Below the pieces are notes generated by a model. It saw only the letters and a program-made list of their open reading frames with translations. It searched no databases and was not told where the DNA came from. Positions 1 through 12,026 of a stretch of DNA of 64,000 nucleotides are shown piece after piece. Positions within the stretch are counted from its first letter, which is position 1, and every line of letters begins with the position of its first letter. Origin of the DNA: Trichostrongylus colubriformis (Eukaryota; Nematoda; Chromadorea; Rhabditida; Trichostrongylidae). Made by a program: the position numbers and the translations under genes. The DNA is taken from positions 45,740,591-45,804,590 of the forward strand of contig OZ022258.1 in NCBI GenBank assembly GCA_963978905.1, in the 5' to 3' direction.

Positions 1-813
1 CCGCGTTGGAAAGTAGAGGCAGGGTATCAAATGCATCGTACGGAGATAGAATTTTGGCTTATCTTGCTCAGGCTTGTTAGGCCTGCTATCTCACCAAAGT
101 CTACTGTCATGGTCTATCACGACGAATGTAGTACATCGTCGTCTTGTTGTCTCAGCCGACGTTCCATGTGGGTGACTCTAATTAGGATCCACAGGGTTAC
201 TGAACCGCGTTTCCCAAAGCCCAAAATCAGAACCGTGATATATAAGTAAACAAGTTGGGAACCTCGCTGCCGAGGCATGATCCCACATTTCGAGCGGTTT
301 ACTTTTTCATTTTTCATCATTTTCATCGACTGGTGAATTCGATTTCAGTTGAAAAGGTTCAGAACTCACATGGTATCCGTTTGGTAAAATGTCCATAATG
401 TCGTCTACACAGAATGCAACAACCATCAATATCAATAAGACCATAAACAATATAGCTGAAAATGGAAAGTGATCAACATTAACAGTATTGAAAACTCCTT
501 AACCGCCGGGCAAAAGAGTAAAGGTGCCCCAGTATTTGCCCGACAGCTACCAAAATCCTACTGAAAAACCTTTACTAGTTTACAACCTTCATAAATTGTA
601 TAACAGCACCCGTAAACACTTCAAAATAGCATCTGAATTATGTATTCAGATTAATGAGGCAGGAGAACCCACCACAGTGAAGGATACGAAGTGAAAATGG
701 TCGGAAAAAGTCTAGAAAAAGCCTACGAAACCTCCATTTTTAGCAGTCATCAAAAGTCTTTCTCCCTCTACTACATATTTCATGATTGACATGACTATAA
801 GAGCATTCTTTGC
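1..813. other. No gene seen
   Basis: AT-rich sequence with frequent stops on both strands. No splice-bounded exon, repeat unit or RNA motif was recognised here. Confidence 0.5.
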
Positions 814-1615
814 TCAATTATCATACAGTAAATTTTTAATCACATGTGCACAACAAATGAAAAAAGTGTATAATAGTAAATAATGAAAGCAAGAAAAGTA
901 AATAGACGGTGGTTCTAGAACTATGTAAATAGTACGATGCTCTGATGACTCACTGATAATCACTTCAGCTGGAATAATAACGTAAAAAAGGCAAGTTGAG
1001 ATGATTTCAAAAATTGGAAAAATACCTTCTAGGCCACAAAATTGAAGAACAGATCGCTGGTGTTTCTTAGCGAATTTTTCAGCTTTAAGATTGCAACAAC
1101 AAGTAACACACATAATAAACCATGCCGATTGCAGAATAAAGAGGCTTCGAGCAGTATATAATGCCAGGTACATTGCTGAAATAGCCATTTAACGATGAAG
1201 CCTCGACAGGCTTAAAACTGCATTAAACTAAGAATTTTAGGCAAGAAAAACTTACTTAAGCTAGGAGGTGTTTTGACTGTGAAAAGTCCTGGAAAAGTCG
1301 CCGAATCATTTTGATAAAAACACCATGAATGACATCGGATAGTATCTGTTTTTAGGCAGTCATCATTCAGTCCACGCTTAAAAAGATGATTTCTGTCAAA
1401 TTTTTTGAAATTTAAAATGATATAAAAATTACTAGAGATGCATGGAACCTTACCTGAAGTTCATGGTCATCATTATATAAAACTAGCCATGCATTGTTTC
1501 TGTATCCAAATATCATAAGAATTTCAGCGATAATTGAACATGATACAGAATACATATATGTACAGATTTTTGTAGCACCGGGAGCTTCGGTCATTACTGC
1601 AAGGTATTTCTTCAT
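814..1615 (-). CDS. Candidate exons of a multi-pass membrane protein, unrecognised
   Basis: Two minus-strand open segments are rich in hydrophobic stretches. Segment 1 (1615 to 1454) ends at a good donor (CAG|GTAAGG). Segment 2 (1175 to 814) follows a TTTCAG acceptor and ends at a stop. Segment 2 encodes about 120 residues with three or four hydrophobic helices (around 'SLFILQSAWFIMCVTCC', 'IFEIISTCLFYVIIP' and 'YLLLYTFFICC') and a short basic loop with 'KKHQ'. This looks like the C-terminal half of a nematode 7TM chemoreceptor, but I could not assign a family. Segment 1 ends in phase 0 and segment 2 starts in phase 1, so they do not join directly: either an exon is missing or the gene is decayed. 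A 57-nt GT..AG stretch inside segment 2 (after 'CGLE') could also be a short in-frame intron. Confidence 0.35.
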
Positions 1616-3649
1616 ATGATCGGTGCCATCTTAATCGCTGAGAAACGATGAGGAACGGAATACGATATGTAGATCAAACACGACTCTTAAGCTCTCCGTT
1701 TAAAAAATAAACAATAAATCAGCAGATGAATTCATTCGAAAGCGTTTTCAGGAAGTAAGTAGCCGGTGATCAAGTGCGCATGACCAACGTACTCTGAAGA
1801 TATGATTAATGAATTTAATACATACTCTTATCCTTGTGTTTATAACTTTATCCTACTGGTCACCTTTTTGTCTAATTTTTATTTTCTAATTTTACCGCAT
1901 TTAGCAATACTTTCGTTTTCATCAACACCTCACTCACTTATGAGCCTCTGGGCAGCGCAATAGCGTGTATGCACATGAGGCACCTAAAGCACAGACGACA
2001 TTTTGGTAGACTCACTAAAAAGTTTTGTTTAACATATTAAGTTACATATGAGGGTAGAGGGGTCTTAAAATTTGCTTGTTCCCTGCTGACCCTTATCAAT
2101 GCAGTATCACCAGCGTAACTGGGCAGTGGATCACCATATACCCTGAAAGCATGGGCTGAGGGTTCGATTCCCGTTGGAGACTAAAGCTTATACGTTTTAT
2201 AACTCAGCATCATTGCAACATCACGGGCTGCTGCCTGAATCACAAAGGTTAGCGATCTCACATGCTTTCCCATAAAAATTCCTCCTCACGCCGTAAAAAG
2301 ACTAGAATTTCGCGAAATATTAGTTTTCTATTACTTTAACCAAAAGCTTGATGTGCCTCTTTTCCCTCAAAATGCACCCAGCCTCCTATTCCCACACTGG
2401 ATCGACGTATTTTTCGATTTTATACCAGGTTCAGAAGATACACAGTCACTGTTCTATTCGTCAATTTAAGTACTACACGCGTTGCAGCGATCGAATCCAA
2501 ATGGAGGACCTTGTTAGTCTGGGAAGAAAGAGCCCACAGCGCAACCTCGGCCATAGTAGCGCCATTTGCCACCAACTCTGCCGGCTGTATTTAATAGGAT
2601 TAGAACCAATCACGGTGAGATTGCAGTGCTGACTTGAAATTCTGGTAAGTATCACTTATTGTTGTTCACCATATTACCAATAACCATCACACGTGATCAC
2701 CACATATCGCCTAAGCTGACAATAACGTTCAGATATCGCCGTTTTGAAATTTACTAATGGCTAATGAAAGGGATCTTACCATAGTACGTAACGTGTCACT
2801 ATGATGTCAAAAGGATGTAGTAGGAGGTGATTCACAAAAAGATTTTGTGGATTATAAAATTAGATCGAATTTTATATTGCAATCAACAGGGAAAGGTTGG
2901 GGAAACGGTGCGTACGGTACCGGTAATTGATGTTCTCAATCCAGTGGTTGAGGCGAAGACAGTATCAAGGACAGAGCCATGGCATCCTATTTCAACTCTA
3001 TAGAGTATGGTCTCGAATTTCTCTGCTTCTCCAGATATTTGACGGTAAGAGGTAGCCTTGAGCCTCCTCGTGAGCATCATTTCAACTTTCAAAAAAAAGA
3101 ACCCGAAGTATTTTCGCGAAAGAATAAATGCGATTTCGAGCGTTACAGGGTAACGGTAATGAGATGCAATCAGGCTCTCTATGCAGTTCGATGTATGGTG
3201 TAATTTTACAACTTTTATACTTCGAAAAAAATTAACTCTAATATGCATCAATATATCTATATTTCGCTGCAGTACACAGCTATTCGATGACAGCCTTAGC
3301 AGAGCTCGCTCTCCTGATATTCCTATTTGTCTATGGCAACATATCCAATCAATATATTGACATAATATTTTTCAAATTTTCACTCATCTATGCTCTTTTG
3401 GAGTTTCGTAGACGTGCGTCCCCCAATCTCCCCACACACCGAGATTCATGTAAAGGATATAGCAGTGTCTAGACCTCTAAGGAAGCCCAATTTCAAGTCC
3501 TTTATTTCATGAAAGCATCTAAGAAAGTCCACTATGTATCTGCTTAGATGAAATTCACTAGGATTATTTGTCAATTATCTGCACAACAATGTGGGTTCAG
3601 AAGGCAACGGAATTATATGAATCTACTGACAAGGCGAACCATTAGAAAA
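1616..3649. other. Intergenic, apart from a SINE-like piece at about 2.1 kb
   Basis: Besides the tRNA-derived fragment listed separately, I see no exon with splice borders. Short open frames at 2.35-2.65 and 2.9-3.25 kb overlap each other on opposite strands and look like chance. Confidence 0.45.
2107..2225 (+). repeat. tRNA-derived SINE-like fragment, copy 1
   Basis: Contains a B-box-like GGTTCGATTCCC followed about 20 bp later by a tail (AAGCTT...ATAACTCAGCATC) shared with pieces near 12.75, 16.97 and 17.55 kb. The box is the pol III B-box/T-arm of tRNA. The shared tail shows this is a repeat family rather than a lone tRNA gene. The upstream part is too diverged to fold as a tRNA. Confidence 0.5.
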
Positions 3650-4074
3650 TAGGCAAAAAGATGCTTCTCTACTACCGTGTTCCGGTTTTTCGTAGAAGTC
3701 ATTTTTCGCTCCCATTCGGCTTTACAATAGCTTCCTATTTCACAAAAAGGAAGGATGCGAGATGAGCGCGAAGGGTGCTTTTCGAAAAATAGAAGAATGT
3801 AAGAAAAAAAAGACTGTAATGAGCTCGTAGAATGGCAATGATAGAAAGTCATTCCTTGCAATTGAGGATTCTCGGATGACTTTCTATCACTGCCATTCTA
3901 CGAGCGTCACTTTTTCATACATTCTGCTATTTTTCAAAAAAGTTCCTTCACGCACATCTCGGACCCTTTCTTTTTGTAATAGAAAGCAATTGTAAAGCCA
4001 CAAGAAGCGAAAAAGACTTTTTTAGCGAAAAACCAGATTACGGTAGTATAAAAACATCCTTTTTTGCCTATTAG
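3650..4074. repeat. Foldback MITE with arms of about 210 bp
   Basis: The segment is nearly self-complementary. The outer ends TAGGCAAAAA and TTTTTGCCTA pair. The centre (about 3833-3906) is a hairpin whose 30-base arms differ at a few bases (GCTCGTAGAATGGCA against TGCCATTCTACGAGC). The flanks TTAGAAAA and TTAGAATG may be a worn 8-bp target duplication. Open frames on its minus strand are shadows of the palindrome. Confidence 0.75.
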
Positions 4075-5885
4075 AATGAATTCTGGGCAGCTATTACACT
4101 CACACTTATAACATTTGCACTCCGTTATCAGTATAGCGAGCACCTCTTCATGGAAGGTCATTACAAACACTTATATCATTTAAAAGGATAATGAAAGCAG
4201 ATATTTTCATATTATTGGAGCATTATCTTTTGAAAATTGTGAGGGCACATACATCATCGAAGGAGTATAGAAAGAGTGGAATAAAAATACAGAGAAAAAG
4301 TAAAAATAAAAACAAAACGAGGATGAAAATATGACAGAGTGAAAACAGATAATCACTCAGAATCATTTTCATTTTTGGAAAAAGCCACCGAACAATCAAG
4401 CTCTTATTTTTGGGAGCGGACATTCTTGAAAACCACCATTGCCAGCGTTTTCAATTTCAGCGAAACCTTCAGTCAAAAATGAAGCAGAATTCATCACGTC
4501 TCTTTAATTCTTATAGGTGCGTGAGGTATCACTTGCAACAGATAGAAATTAAAATAATGTTTATTGTTGTCTAATTTTGCTAATCGGATACTTTTGTTAC
4601 ATTGCTGGGAAAGAAATTCAGCTTCTGAAATCAGTTCAACGTCCAAGTACGAGGTCATTGAAGAGACTATCGAACTGAAAACGAGAAACACTAAGCAGGA
4701 GATTGCAAAACGCTGAAACGTCTGCTGAATGACTCACACAGCGCGAGAGGAGCCCGAGGACAAGCCGGTCTTTCTCCCCCTTCACTTTGCGTGCGGCAAT
4801 CGATTTTTCAGGGCCGTTGCAAGGAGAACCGCTTCAGTGAGCGTGATTTCCGGTGAAATTCATCTTTGACTCGTTACGATGCAAGACAAACACTCCTGAT
4901 GTTACTGGGAGCATAGGTGTTGCAAATTACTCCCAATTTTCTGATCTTTAATCACTGAAATGAAAAATCGTAGTTGGATGCAGAAACGGGCTTATCAAGG
5001 CCGATGCGAGCGACCCTTTCAAGCTTTTGGTTTTTGAAATTCGGTTTTTGATGAAACCAGGAGGGGGTGTTGAATTCATAAAATCCGGCAAATCGCATAA
5101 TAAACTCGGATCATATGTTGAATCGCTCAGGATCTTATCAAAATGCGCCGAGCAGAATTACATAATTCCTATGTAGTTTGGAATGAATGCGCTGAAGTAG
5201 CCGATAATCAACTAAGGGATTTATTTGCCAGACGAGCTTGCGCTCTGAAGTAACCCGGCTCTGATCGGGTTCGTAATCAACGTAAAATTCGATCTCGTGA
5301 ACGAGATTACGTAGAATTCATTTTATTCCTAATAGTGCTTCAACAGAGCCTTGTCTACAGCCGTGAATTCGCTCTTGATCATAGGCTATTATGTAGGCGG
5401 AAGTGGTGACAAAAGGTAACAAAGCGCAAATGGATTTACAGAAGCAGTGCACATTGTCTCCTATTCCAGTCCTTACTGTACTATGGAAAAAGTAATCCAC
5501 TAACGAATAAAAAGTGTGGCCGGCCATGGTCGCGTGAAAAAATCGTGAAAGCAAGAAAACAAGCATCTGTGATGGATTTTTGTCACATAAACTTCGTATT
5601 CACTACTTTGAAGGGGAACTGCTGCTTAGAACTAGATGTAGAACGGACCCACCACAAACGAAGTGCTGCCTCGAAACGACCCAGTCATCTCTTCGATTGC
5701 TCATTTCATTTCACGTCTGCCTTTTCCCAAAACTTGGTGCTACCTGGCTCCTTCCGTATAGAAGGAGAAACGTCCGCATGAAGTGTGACGGAAAAAACTA
5801 ACCTCAAGTTTGCACTAATTAAGCCAAATAGGAAAATTCTTCATATATTCAAACCGTTACAGAATTCTACATTAGGAATTATATA
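4075..5885. other. No gene recognised
   Basis: No exon or repeat supported, apart from a short inverted motif near 5.28-5.32 kb (AATTC...ACGTAAAATTC against GATTACGTAGAATTC). Small open frames near 5.3-5.8 kb have no splice context or family signature. Confidence 0.45.
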
Positions 5886-6176
5886 TCAGATTGGAAATGT
5901 CCGCCATGATTCAATACAAGCATCCAATCTCTTCCTGAAATTCTTCAGGATGCGTGTAGTCATTTCCCGCGAGATTTCTGGTCTTCCTCTCGGACAACTT
6001 TCAATACCTCCAGTCTCATTGAAGCGTTTTGTGACCTGATATACCTGCTCGCGATGTAGTTCGAGTGCCTTTGTATTTTTCTTAACTGAGAAGTAGCGCG
6101 CCTTTGTATTTTTCTTAACTGAGAAGCCGCGCTTGTGCATAGCAACTACTGTTGAACGGTCGATATGTGATGCCAT
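5886..6176 (-). pseudogene. Internally deleted Tc1/mariner (maT-like) transposase relic
   Basis: The minus-strand frame starts with a helix-turn-helix DNA-binding segment ('ELHREQVYQVTKRFNETGG'), then the AT-hook-like 'CPRGRP' that links the two HTH halves in Tc1/mariner transposases. It then jumps straight to a typical C-terminus ('FRKRLDACIES'; family ends read RRLxACIxAKGGH). The catalytic D,D,D core is therefore gone. A 33-bp unit at 6067-6132 is present twice in tandem, doubling 'FSVKKNTKA'. No flanking terminal repeats were found. Assignment to the maT clade is from memory of the C-terminal motif. Confidence 0.6.
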
Positions 6177-6584
6177 TTTTACCTATAAAAATTGAGAATC
6201 CGCATCCTAATAGGACTAGAAGATTCGAGAAAAACGAATAACAACACAAAAAGCAAAAAAGCTACAAATGCCCAAAAATGGATTTTTCTTCACCCGTAAC
6301 ACTCATGTGGTCCTGTATATGCATAAGGTCATATGCCTGTAAAATATGCGTAGGTTTCACGAACATATTCACATATTCAGCGGCCCCAAAACCCCATTTC
6401 ATTCGGAAAAACTAATTGATAAGGTAGAGTCAAAGAAAAACCAATCAAAACTCAGAGCTTTTTTTAAGTTGCAATCAGCCTTTTTTGGCGAACTGAAAAC
6501 TTTTTAGTTACAATGAAGATGCTTTGGAAGCACACCACGCGATAGTCAGATAAGAAGTGACTTACTTTCTTGTGGCAACTAGGT

Positions 6585-6850
6585 TCTTGGATAACTAGTT
6601 AATCTGCGCCTATGCTGCGGCTGCACGGTGGACCCTTACGGTGTTGTGCCCGCTTGAACATTACCAAGCCACGCCCACCCAACCACATCACACCTTGCTT
6701 AGGACGGACGATTTCCCAGCGTGAACCTCACTTGGACAAGGAAACGTGATGGGTGTGACAGCGTGGCTTGGTTGTATTCATACAGGCACAGCACCGTAAG
6801 GGAGCACCGAGCAGCCACAACAAAGGTGCAGCCGTGGCTATTATCTAGGA
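6585..6850. repeat. Foldback repeat
   Basis: Inverted arms: ACCCTTACGGTGTTGTGCC and ACCAAGCCACGCCCACC on the left pair with GGGTGTGACAGCGTGGCTTGG and GGCACAGCACCGTAAGGGAG on the right. No coding signature. It resembles the foldback at 13.5-13.7 kb in its CTAGTT-type outer bases and the GGTGT..ACACC-like core. Confidence 0.55.
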
Positions 6851-6894
6851 CCTACTCACCCCATGGAAGTAAGTCACTGACCTGGCCATCGCGT

Positions 6895-7265
6895 GGTGCG
6901 GCATTAAAGGCAGCATCAAGGGAAGTCGGACGAAAAGTAAAGGAAGTAGTGAATATGAAAGTCGAGACGCCTACTAACAGGATAGTGAAGAAAAACGGAT
7001 GCAGATTCCTAGAAATTCGAGAAAAAAGACCCTTTGCCACCGTCGGTTCTCGACGCGGACGTCCTTTCCGTCAAGAGACGGTAGTCCGGACTAGTTCTAC
7101 ATCGGCAGGTTGCCAAGTAAACACAAGGGAATGTTTGGAATGAGGACAGCATTTATTTTTTGGAGTGAGCGCCAACCTAAAACTGCGAAAGCGCGCCGCA
7201 ATATCCTCGTTCCTGTCGCATATCCTGGGCCGCTCTCATCATAGCCAACCAGGAATCACGTCGCC
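6895..7265. repeat. Dispersed repeat R1, copy 1
   Basis: About 370 bp similar in the same orientation to 31865-32250. Both share GGCAGCATCA/TTA..GG.AAGTCGGACGAAAAGTAAA, AAGTAAACACAAGGGAATG and GCGAAAGCGCGCCGCAA. Open frames across it are not conserved between the copies, so I treat it as non-coding repeat of unknown class. Confidence 0.7.
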
Positions 7266-8125
7266 TGGTGGCGGGGTCTGTCATTCGAAGGTGCCAGCTT
7301 GTTAAATGTTACGCCGTCACTACAGTTCGGTGGGGCTCTTCTCGACGAGGATTTCGCCATAAATAAGCTTCCCAGACCCATAGTTTCCATGCGACTGACT
7401 TTTTCAAGGAATTTTCCAATAACCATATTATCCCTAACGCTGTCTTCAACTAGACTTAACCGTTGCTTGATATACACGAGAGCATCAGAGCCGCGTTTCA
7501 GAGCCATCAGATACTGTGTCAGTAACAGAACCATCTAAAATAACTAAAAGAATATTACCCTGATAAATTCTGAGTATTCCCCTCCCCGAGTTCGAGAAAT
7601 CACCTTTGAGGTAACCGTTACTTTAGTTCCACCTACTTTCAGCTCCCTGATTCCGCAGAAATGCGAGATTTACCCATGCCATCTACGTAGCTCCTAGGTG
7701 TAGGACATTTGTGTTGAATCAGCCAAGGGGCCAAAACTTTTGATTTCCATTTGTTTAGGCAGTGCGCCAAGGTGACCTAGTTGTTCAATAAAAAATCGCC
7801 TATAAACTGCCTTTGTTGCAGCTCATCCTGACACATCCCTGCCAAACTATATTCCGTCCTCTAGTATATATGTAGGTGTTGGGTATGTGACGTTACATAC
7901 ATGCTTGGGAAATAAGCTATCATTAAAACATACAGAAAATTTTAATTAAGGACCTCACAACAGGGCGATGCTATGGGGAAGCAGTTCCAGGAGAATAGCT
8001 GAACGCAAGCAAGTTAGTTGAATAAACACTTATAGACATCAATTGACAGAGCCGCAGAAATCAACCAGAAATATGCCCAGTACAATATTCCGTTTGGACA
8101 ACCCAATTTCATCAAAGATCAGGCT
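7266..8125. other. Repeat-derived and unassigned sequence
   Basis: 7340-7445 contains the R2 dispersed repeat (GATTTCGCC..ATA, then TTTTTCAAGGAATTTTCC and CCTAACGCTGTCTT), also found near 10.08, 32.33, 39.74, 40.12 and 48.76 kb. No gene is seen in the rest. Confidence 0.5.
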
Positions 8126-8373
8126 ATCAAAATTGGGTGTATATCGTTAGGACAGAAACGTCGCGTGGCCGTATTCGGCACGCGACGGGATGGTGCGAGC
8201 TATGCGCGCCGTATTGGATGGGTCCTGAAGCGATGACAGTGCTCTAAGCCTCATTCTATGCGTAATCGCTTCAGGACTCAACTAATACAGCGCGCACAGC
8301 TCGCACCATCTCATTGCTTGCCGAACACGGCCACGCGACGTTTCTGTCCTAACGATATACACCCATCAAAATT
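8126..8373. mobile_element. Mutator-like foldback MITE with 9-bp TSD
   Basis: A 230-bp element (8135-8364) starts GGGTGTATATCG and ends CGATATACACCC and is largely self-complementary. It is flanked by the perfect 9-bp duplication ATCAAAATT (8126-8134 and 8365-8373). Long inverted repeats with a 9-bp duplication fit Mutator-like (MULE) elements. There is no transposase, so it is non-autonomous. A 230-bp sister lies at 40798-41027. Confidence 0.85.
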
Positions 8374-9394
8374 TGGGTGATTCTGGGGAAGCCGAATGAA
8401 TAACGCGAGTATTATGATGATCGACTTCTGGCGAGTGCTGTGACTGTGACCATACGTACCTAGCGAAAGCAACAGTGTGCTGCGGTGTACCATCTTCACT
8501 CCCACTACGTTGTAATATTTCCTATCACATCACTTGCTACATAATAAAACTTCTTATAAATGCACTGATGACGATATCTTTCTGAATCGAAATGTGGCTA
8601 GAATGGAATGGGGCAGGTGGTTGGCATACTGGTTAAAGGAAACCGGAAGGGGTCCGCAGAAAGAGGAAGATGCAAAGAAGTGGTCATTTTGTAACGAGCA
8701 TTCAGGTTAGAAGCGATAATGGGTGGGAGAGGGATTTCAAAAGCGCGACGCTGTGGTGTGTATTCGCATCACATTCGCATCACTTCGAACTGCACACACT
8801 GACATTCCGAGTTGTCCGCTGCAGAGATGTCATTTGTTGTCTCGTAAATTGTATTTCATTCAATCGTGATGATGTGAAATAAGTGAAACAACAAACAGCA
8901 ACAAACAATTAAAACAGTTATGTGAAGATAAGCGAAAGCGTATGGAAAAAGTGATTACAGTTACAACCTAATGAATTCACTTTCGACGTCTTGGCAATAT
9001 GTCGTGTGTTTTCGTTAACTGCAAGGCACCGTAATTCCATGCCGTAAACCTAAATTGCCCTCCTCCCTGTGCCTTTAAGCTCCTAGGCAAAGGCTGTAGG
9101 GTATTATCGAAGAGTGTAACGGAGTGGAAGAGAGTACGAGCTAAAATAAAAAACACCGCATCATCGCCAATGTTCCAATCACCGGCCGGTAAGGCACTTT
9201 AAGAAGCAGTTTTCGTTTATGGGCTGCATAGATTATCTCGTTGGAGTATTTTGTTCCATTTGATAGCTAGCCCCTTCAACCTTCGCATTCCAACCGGCAA
9301 TGAATCTCGGACAGCTAACAAAATTGTCTAGCAATGTAAGAAGAGATGGAAAGCCCTGGAAAATAGCTGGAATTTTCGGGATTAGAAAGCGTGA
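8374..9394. other. No gene recognised
   Basis: No splice-bounded exon, RNA motif or repeat match within the window was identified. Confidence 0.4.
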
Positions 9395-9626
9395 TTATAT
9401 GACAGCTATTGCAGTTTTATGAGCTCCTTCAGTAAATATTTGATCCACTTTGGTCTCGATCTGCACATCGACACATTTGCATTCGCCATTAGGAGCACCG
9501 ATTGTGTAACAGTACATATTCCCGCTCATGTTCCGATTTCTTTTGGGGACTGCGAAGGCCAAACTGATCACTTTTAATGACCCGTTGATCATTGCATTAC
9601 CGAATTCGGGGCAATCAGATCACTGA
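9395..9626 (-). CDS. Candidate terminal exon, Cys-containing protein, unknown
   Basis: The minus-strand frame ends in a stop at 9395 and is open upstream past its only methionine to about 9626. It encodes about 75 residues with four cysteines in a compact pattern ('SDCPEFGNA', 'MYCYTIGAPNGECKCVD'), ending 'GAHKTAIAVI'. The composition resembles a secreted small Cys-rich nematode protein, but I do not recognise the family. Upstream, the frame meets a TGA right after a possible CTCAG acceptor, so the true exon start is unresolved and it may be a fragment. Confidence 0.35.
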
Positions 9627-9639
9627 GGACGCTGTTCTC

Positions 9640-9930
9640 CACGTCAGTCACCACTTTAATATTGCTCCAGAATACGAACAAATTCGCATGCTTTTGTCAT
9701 AACGAATTTCAGCACCAAATTCATGCGACCTAATAAGGAGGTGACATACGTCTCTCTCACTGTTCACCACGGATGATGGATTTCGCGAGCCTCGAAGGCA
9801 GTGTAGGTGTAATTCGGCTGTATCATCCATTCCATTTTTGGTACTGACCGGAGGGGTGTTGACCACGAAAGCTGTCATTTAAGAATCCCGTCATTCCGAT
9901 CAAGACGGCATTAGCTACGATACGATAAGT
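9640..9930. repeat. Dispersed repeat R2-associated block
   Basis: Contains ACTGACCGG.GG...TT.ACCACGAAAGCT and ACGATACGATAAGTGTAA, shared with 39840-39965 and 48565-48680. In the other copies the block lies next to the R2 unit, so the two probably form one larger repeat. No coding signature. Confidence 0.6.
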
Positions 9931-10907
9931 GTAACCTTACTATCATCTTTGCTACTCTACCCTCAGTTATTACTCGGCGAATTCGACCGTAGGAGGCGGA
10001 CTCTGTTGCGAAAGGCGGAGCCTGTTAGCCGCAATGTCTCCTCTGCAGCACGGGGCGCATCTTTTACCGGGGATTTCACCACATATGGTCTTCCTAAACC
10101 TTCAGTTTTCACATGAAGAAATCACTCTGAGGTTTCCTCATTGCCCACATCAGTCTTACTACTATCAAAGCAGCAAAGAAAAACATCAAGCAGGAATCAA
10201 AGCCGAAGAACGCGCAGCGCGACATCGCATCGGCTTCTCTTACACGAATTCTTTGGCACCTTTTGAACCTCGTTATCTTATTTTGAGAGTGCATGTTCGT
10301 TTCTCATGACTAAAACAATGCACTTTGAAGAGAAGTATTTTTACCAGTAATTTTCTGTCTGTATTTCCTCACAGATAAGGGGCAAGAGTGCCCCAGAAAT
10401 TGCTGATCCAACAGCCTCCTGTGAATTGTTCAGGAAGATTGATTGATTCCGTAATTTCTCCCGGAATTTCTTACTCCTCCATTATTTTCCTTATAAAATT
10501 ACTTGATGTCTTACCATTATAAAGTGGAACAGTAGATGCTGTCAGAGATAGGAGTGGAAGTAAAAGTGTAGCGTAACTTGTAAAACCTAGTTGTGATTCA
10601 TTGGGAGTAACACGTATATATTAATTTCGATAAATAGTAGACCTTCGTAGTTAGCGACCAATAGAAGAGGACTCTGTTTAAACAATGATCTGAAAAAAAT
10701 TCCAGAGGAAGCATAACTAAGCGGTTTCCCTCCAAAGTAGCAATAGGGCTCTAAAATATGGGGCAATTTGGGGATCGATCTATTAATGCGACTACGGAAT
10801 GGGCATTGGGAATAGTAGAGAAGAGCTGAAGCCCGATTCAATAATAACAGTGAAATTGCGGCACAGTTCTACCTTTGAGCCGAAGTGAGATCTCAGTCAA
10901 AAACCTT
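9931..10907. other. Repeat remnants, no gene
   Basis: A worn R2 copy lies at 10060-10140 (GGGGATTTCACCACATATGGTCTTCC). The remainder shows no exon or RNA signature. Confidence 0.45.
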
Positions 10908-11164
10908 CCAAAGATAGGGTGTGTACCTTATGTCAGGATTTTGCAGGACGACGAGCGGCGTGCGACGCAGTGTGTGCGAGCTATGCGCGTCGCGGTAGTT
11001 GGGTCTTAGAACGATCACAGGGTAATGCTAGGGGGGCGATACGCAGTTGACTTGTGATCGCTTCGGGACCCAACAACATGGCGCCTTTAGCTTGTCCGTA
11101 TTGCTTCGCTTCCGACATGCTGCGGTGCGAAATCCTGACATGAGGGTACACACCCCCAAAGATA
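10908..11164. mobile_element. Mutator-like foldback MITE with 9-bp TSD
   Basis: A 239-bp foldback (10917-11155) begins GGGTGTGTACC and ends GGGTACACACCC. It is flanked by the perfect 9-bp duplication CCAAAGATA (10908-10916 and 11156-11164). The arms share internal blocks with 58601-58825 (for example GGACCCAACAACATGGCGCC), so these two form a subfamily. Confidence 0.85.
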
Positions 11165-12026
11165 TGCTCATGATTTTCTCTTAGGGAGTACCATTCATTA
11201 CCAAATGTGAGGTACACCACAGTAAGGCCGTGTCATTTCAAAGCTCGATAATGCGTGAAAAAGGTGTGGGTACAAAATCCTAGTTAATTCGAAACACTTC
11301 CTTAGGGGGCACTTCTCACCAACAAAAAATCTTGAGCTGGTGTAATAGCATTGAGTGGACAGTGCCTCTTTCCTCAAATCTCAGTGCCATTGAGCCTTCA
11401 CACTTTTCGAACCTTTGAAAAAGGTAGAAGTCTGTTCACTTTAAAACATGATTGATGTGTCATAAAATCTCAGGGAAACTATGGATTTTCCCAGATAATG
11501 TATGCTATAAAAGTTCGGAATACTTGTTACGGCTTCTGAAAATCTTCATCGAGGTGGGTGGAACTATCACTATTTTGTTATCACCACATTCAACGTATTG
11601 ATCACATTTCAGAAACCTCGATACAAAGTGAATCGAGTGAGGCCGGTTAGTGGAACCATTTGCTCGGCACGGACGGATCGGTTCAGCTATGCAAGCGTGT
11701 TTGACTTCACTTTATCATTTCCATCTCCATGAGGATGGGAGGTGCTCGATCGGCAGCCGATAAGAAGGTGAGAACTACATATTACTTTGACTTCACACCT
11801 CTGCACTTATACTTTGAGGTGTGGTAGTACTTGATGTCATGAATTCCTTAGATCGTTTATGGTTCTTAACCTCTTCCATTACTTCCCAGATCTTGCTAAA
11901 GTTGCTTCTCGCACTCCCTTAGCAACTTGGATCTTTAAAGGATTACTAGAGATCGGTTTCACTAGAGATCATTCATTCGAAACTGTCCAAACAAATTCCT
12001 TTCTAAATTTCCCTTTTCTGAGAGCT
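11165..12026. other. Upstream region of gene A
   Basis: No repeat from the other families was found. Immediately before the chosen ATG at 12027 the sequence is pyrimidine-rich (CCCTTTTCTGAGAGCT) and could hold a trans-splice acceptor or an upstream intron end, but none is clear. An open frame runs upstream in phase from 11859, but it lacks a signal-peptide-like start. Confidence 0.35.

Noticed and set aside
6721..7143. 140-codon plus frame as a gene
   Set aside because: It spans a foldback repeat and dispersed repeat R1; the R1 copy at 31.87 kb does not keep the frame.
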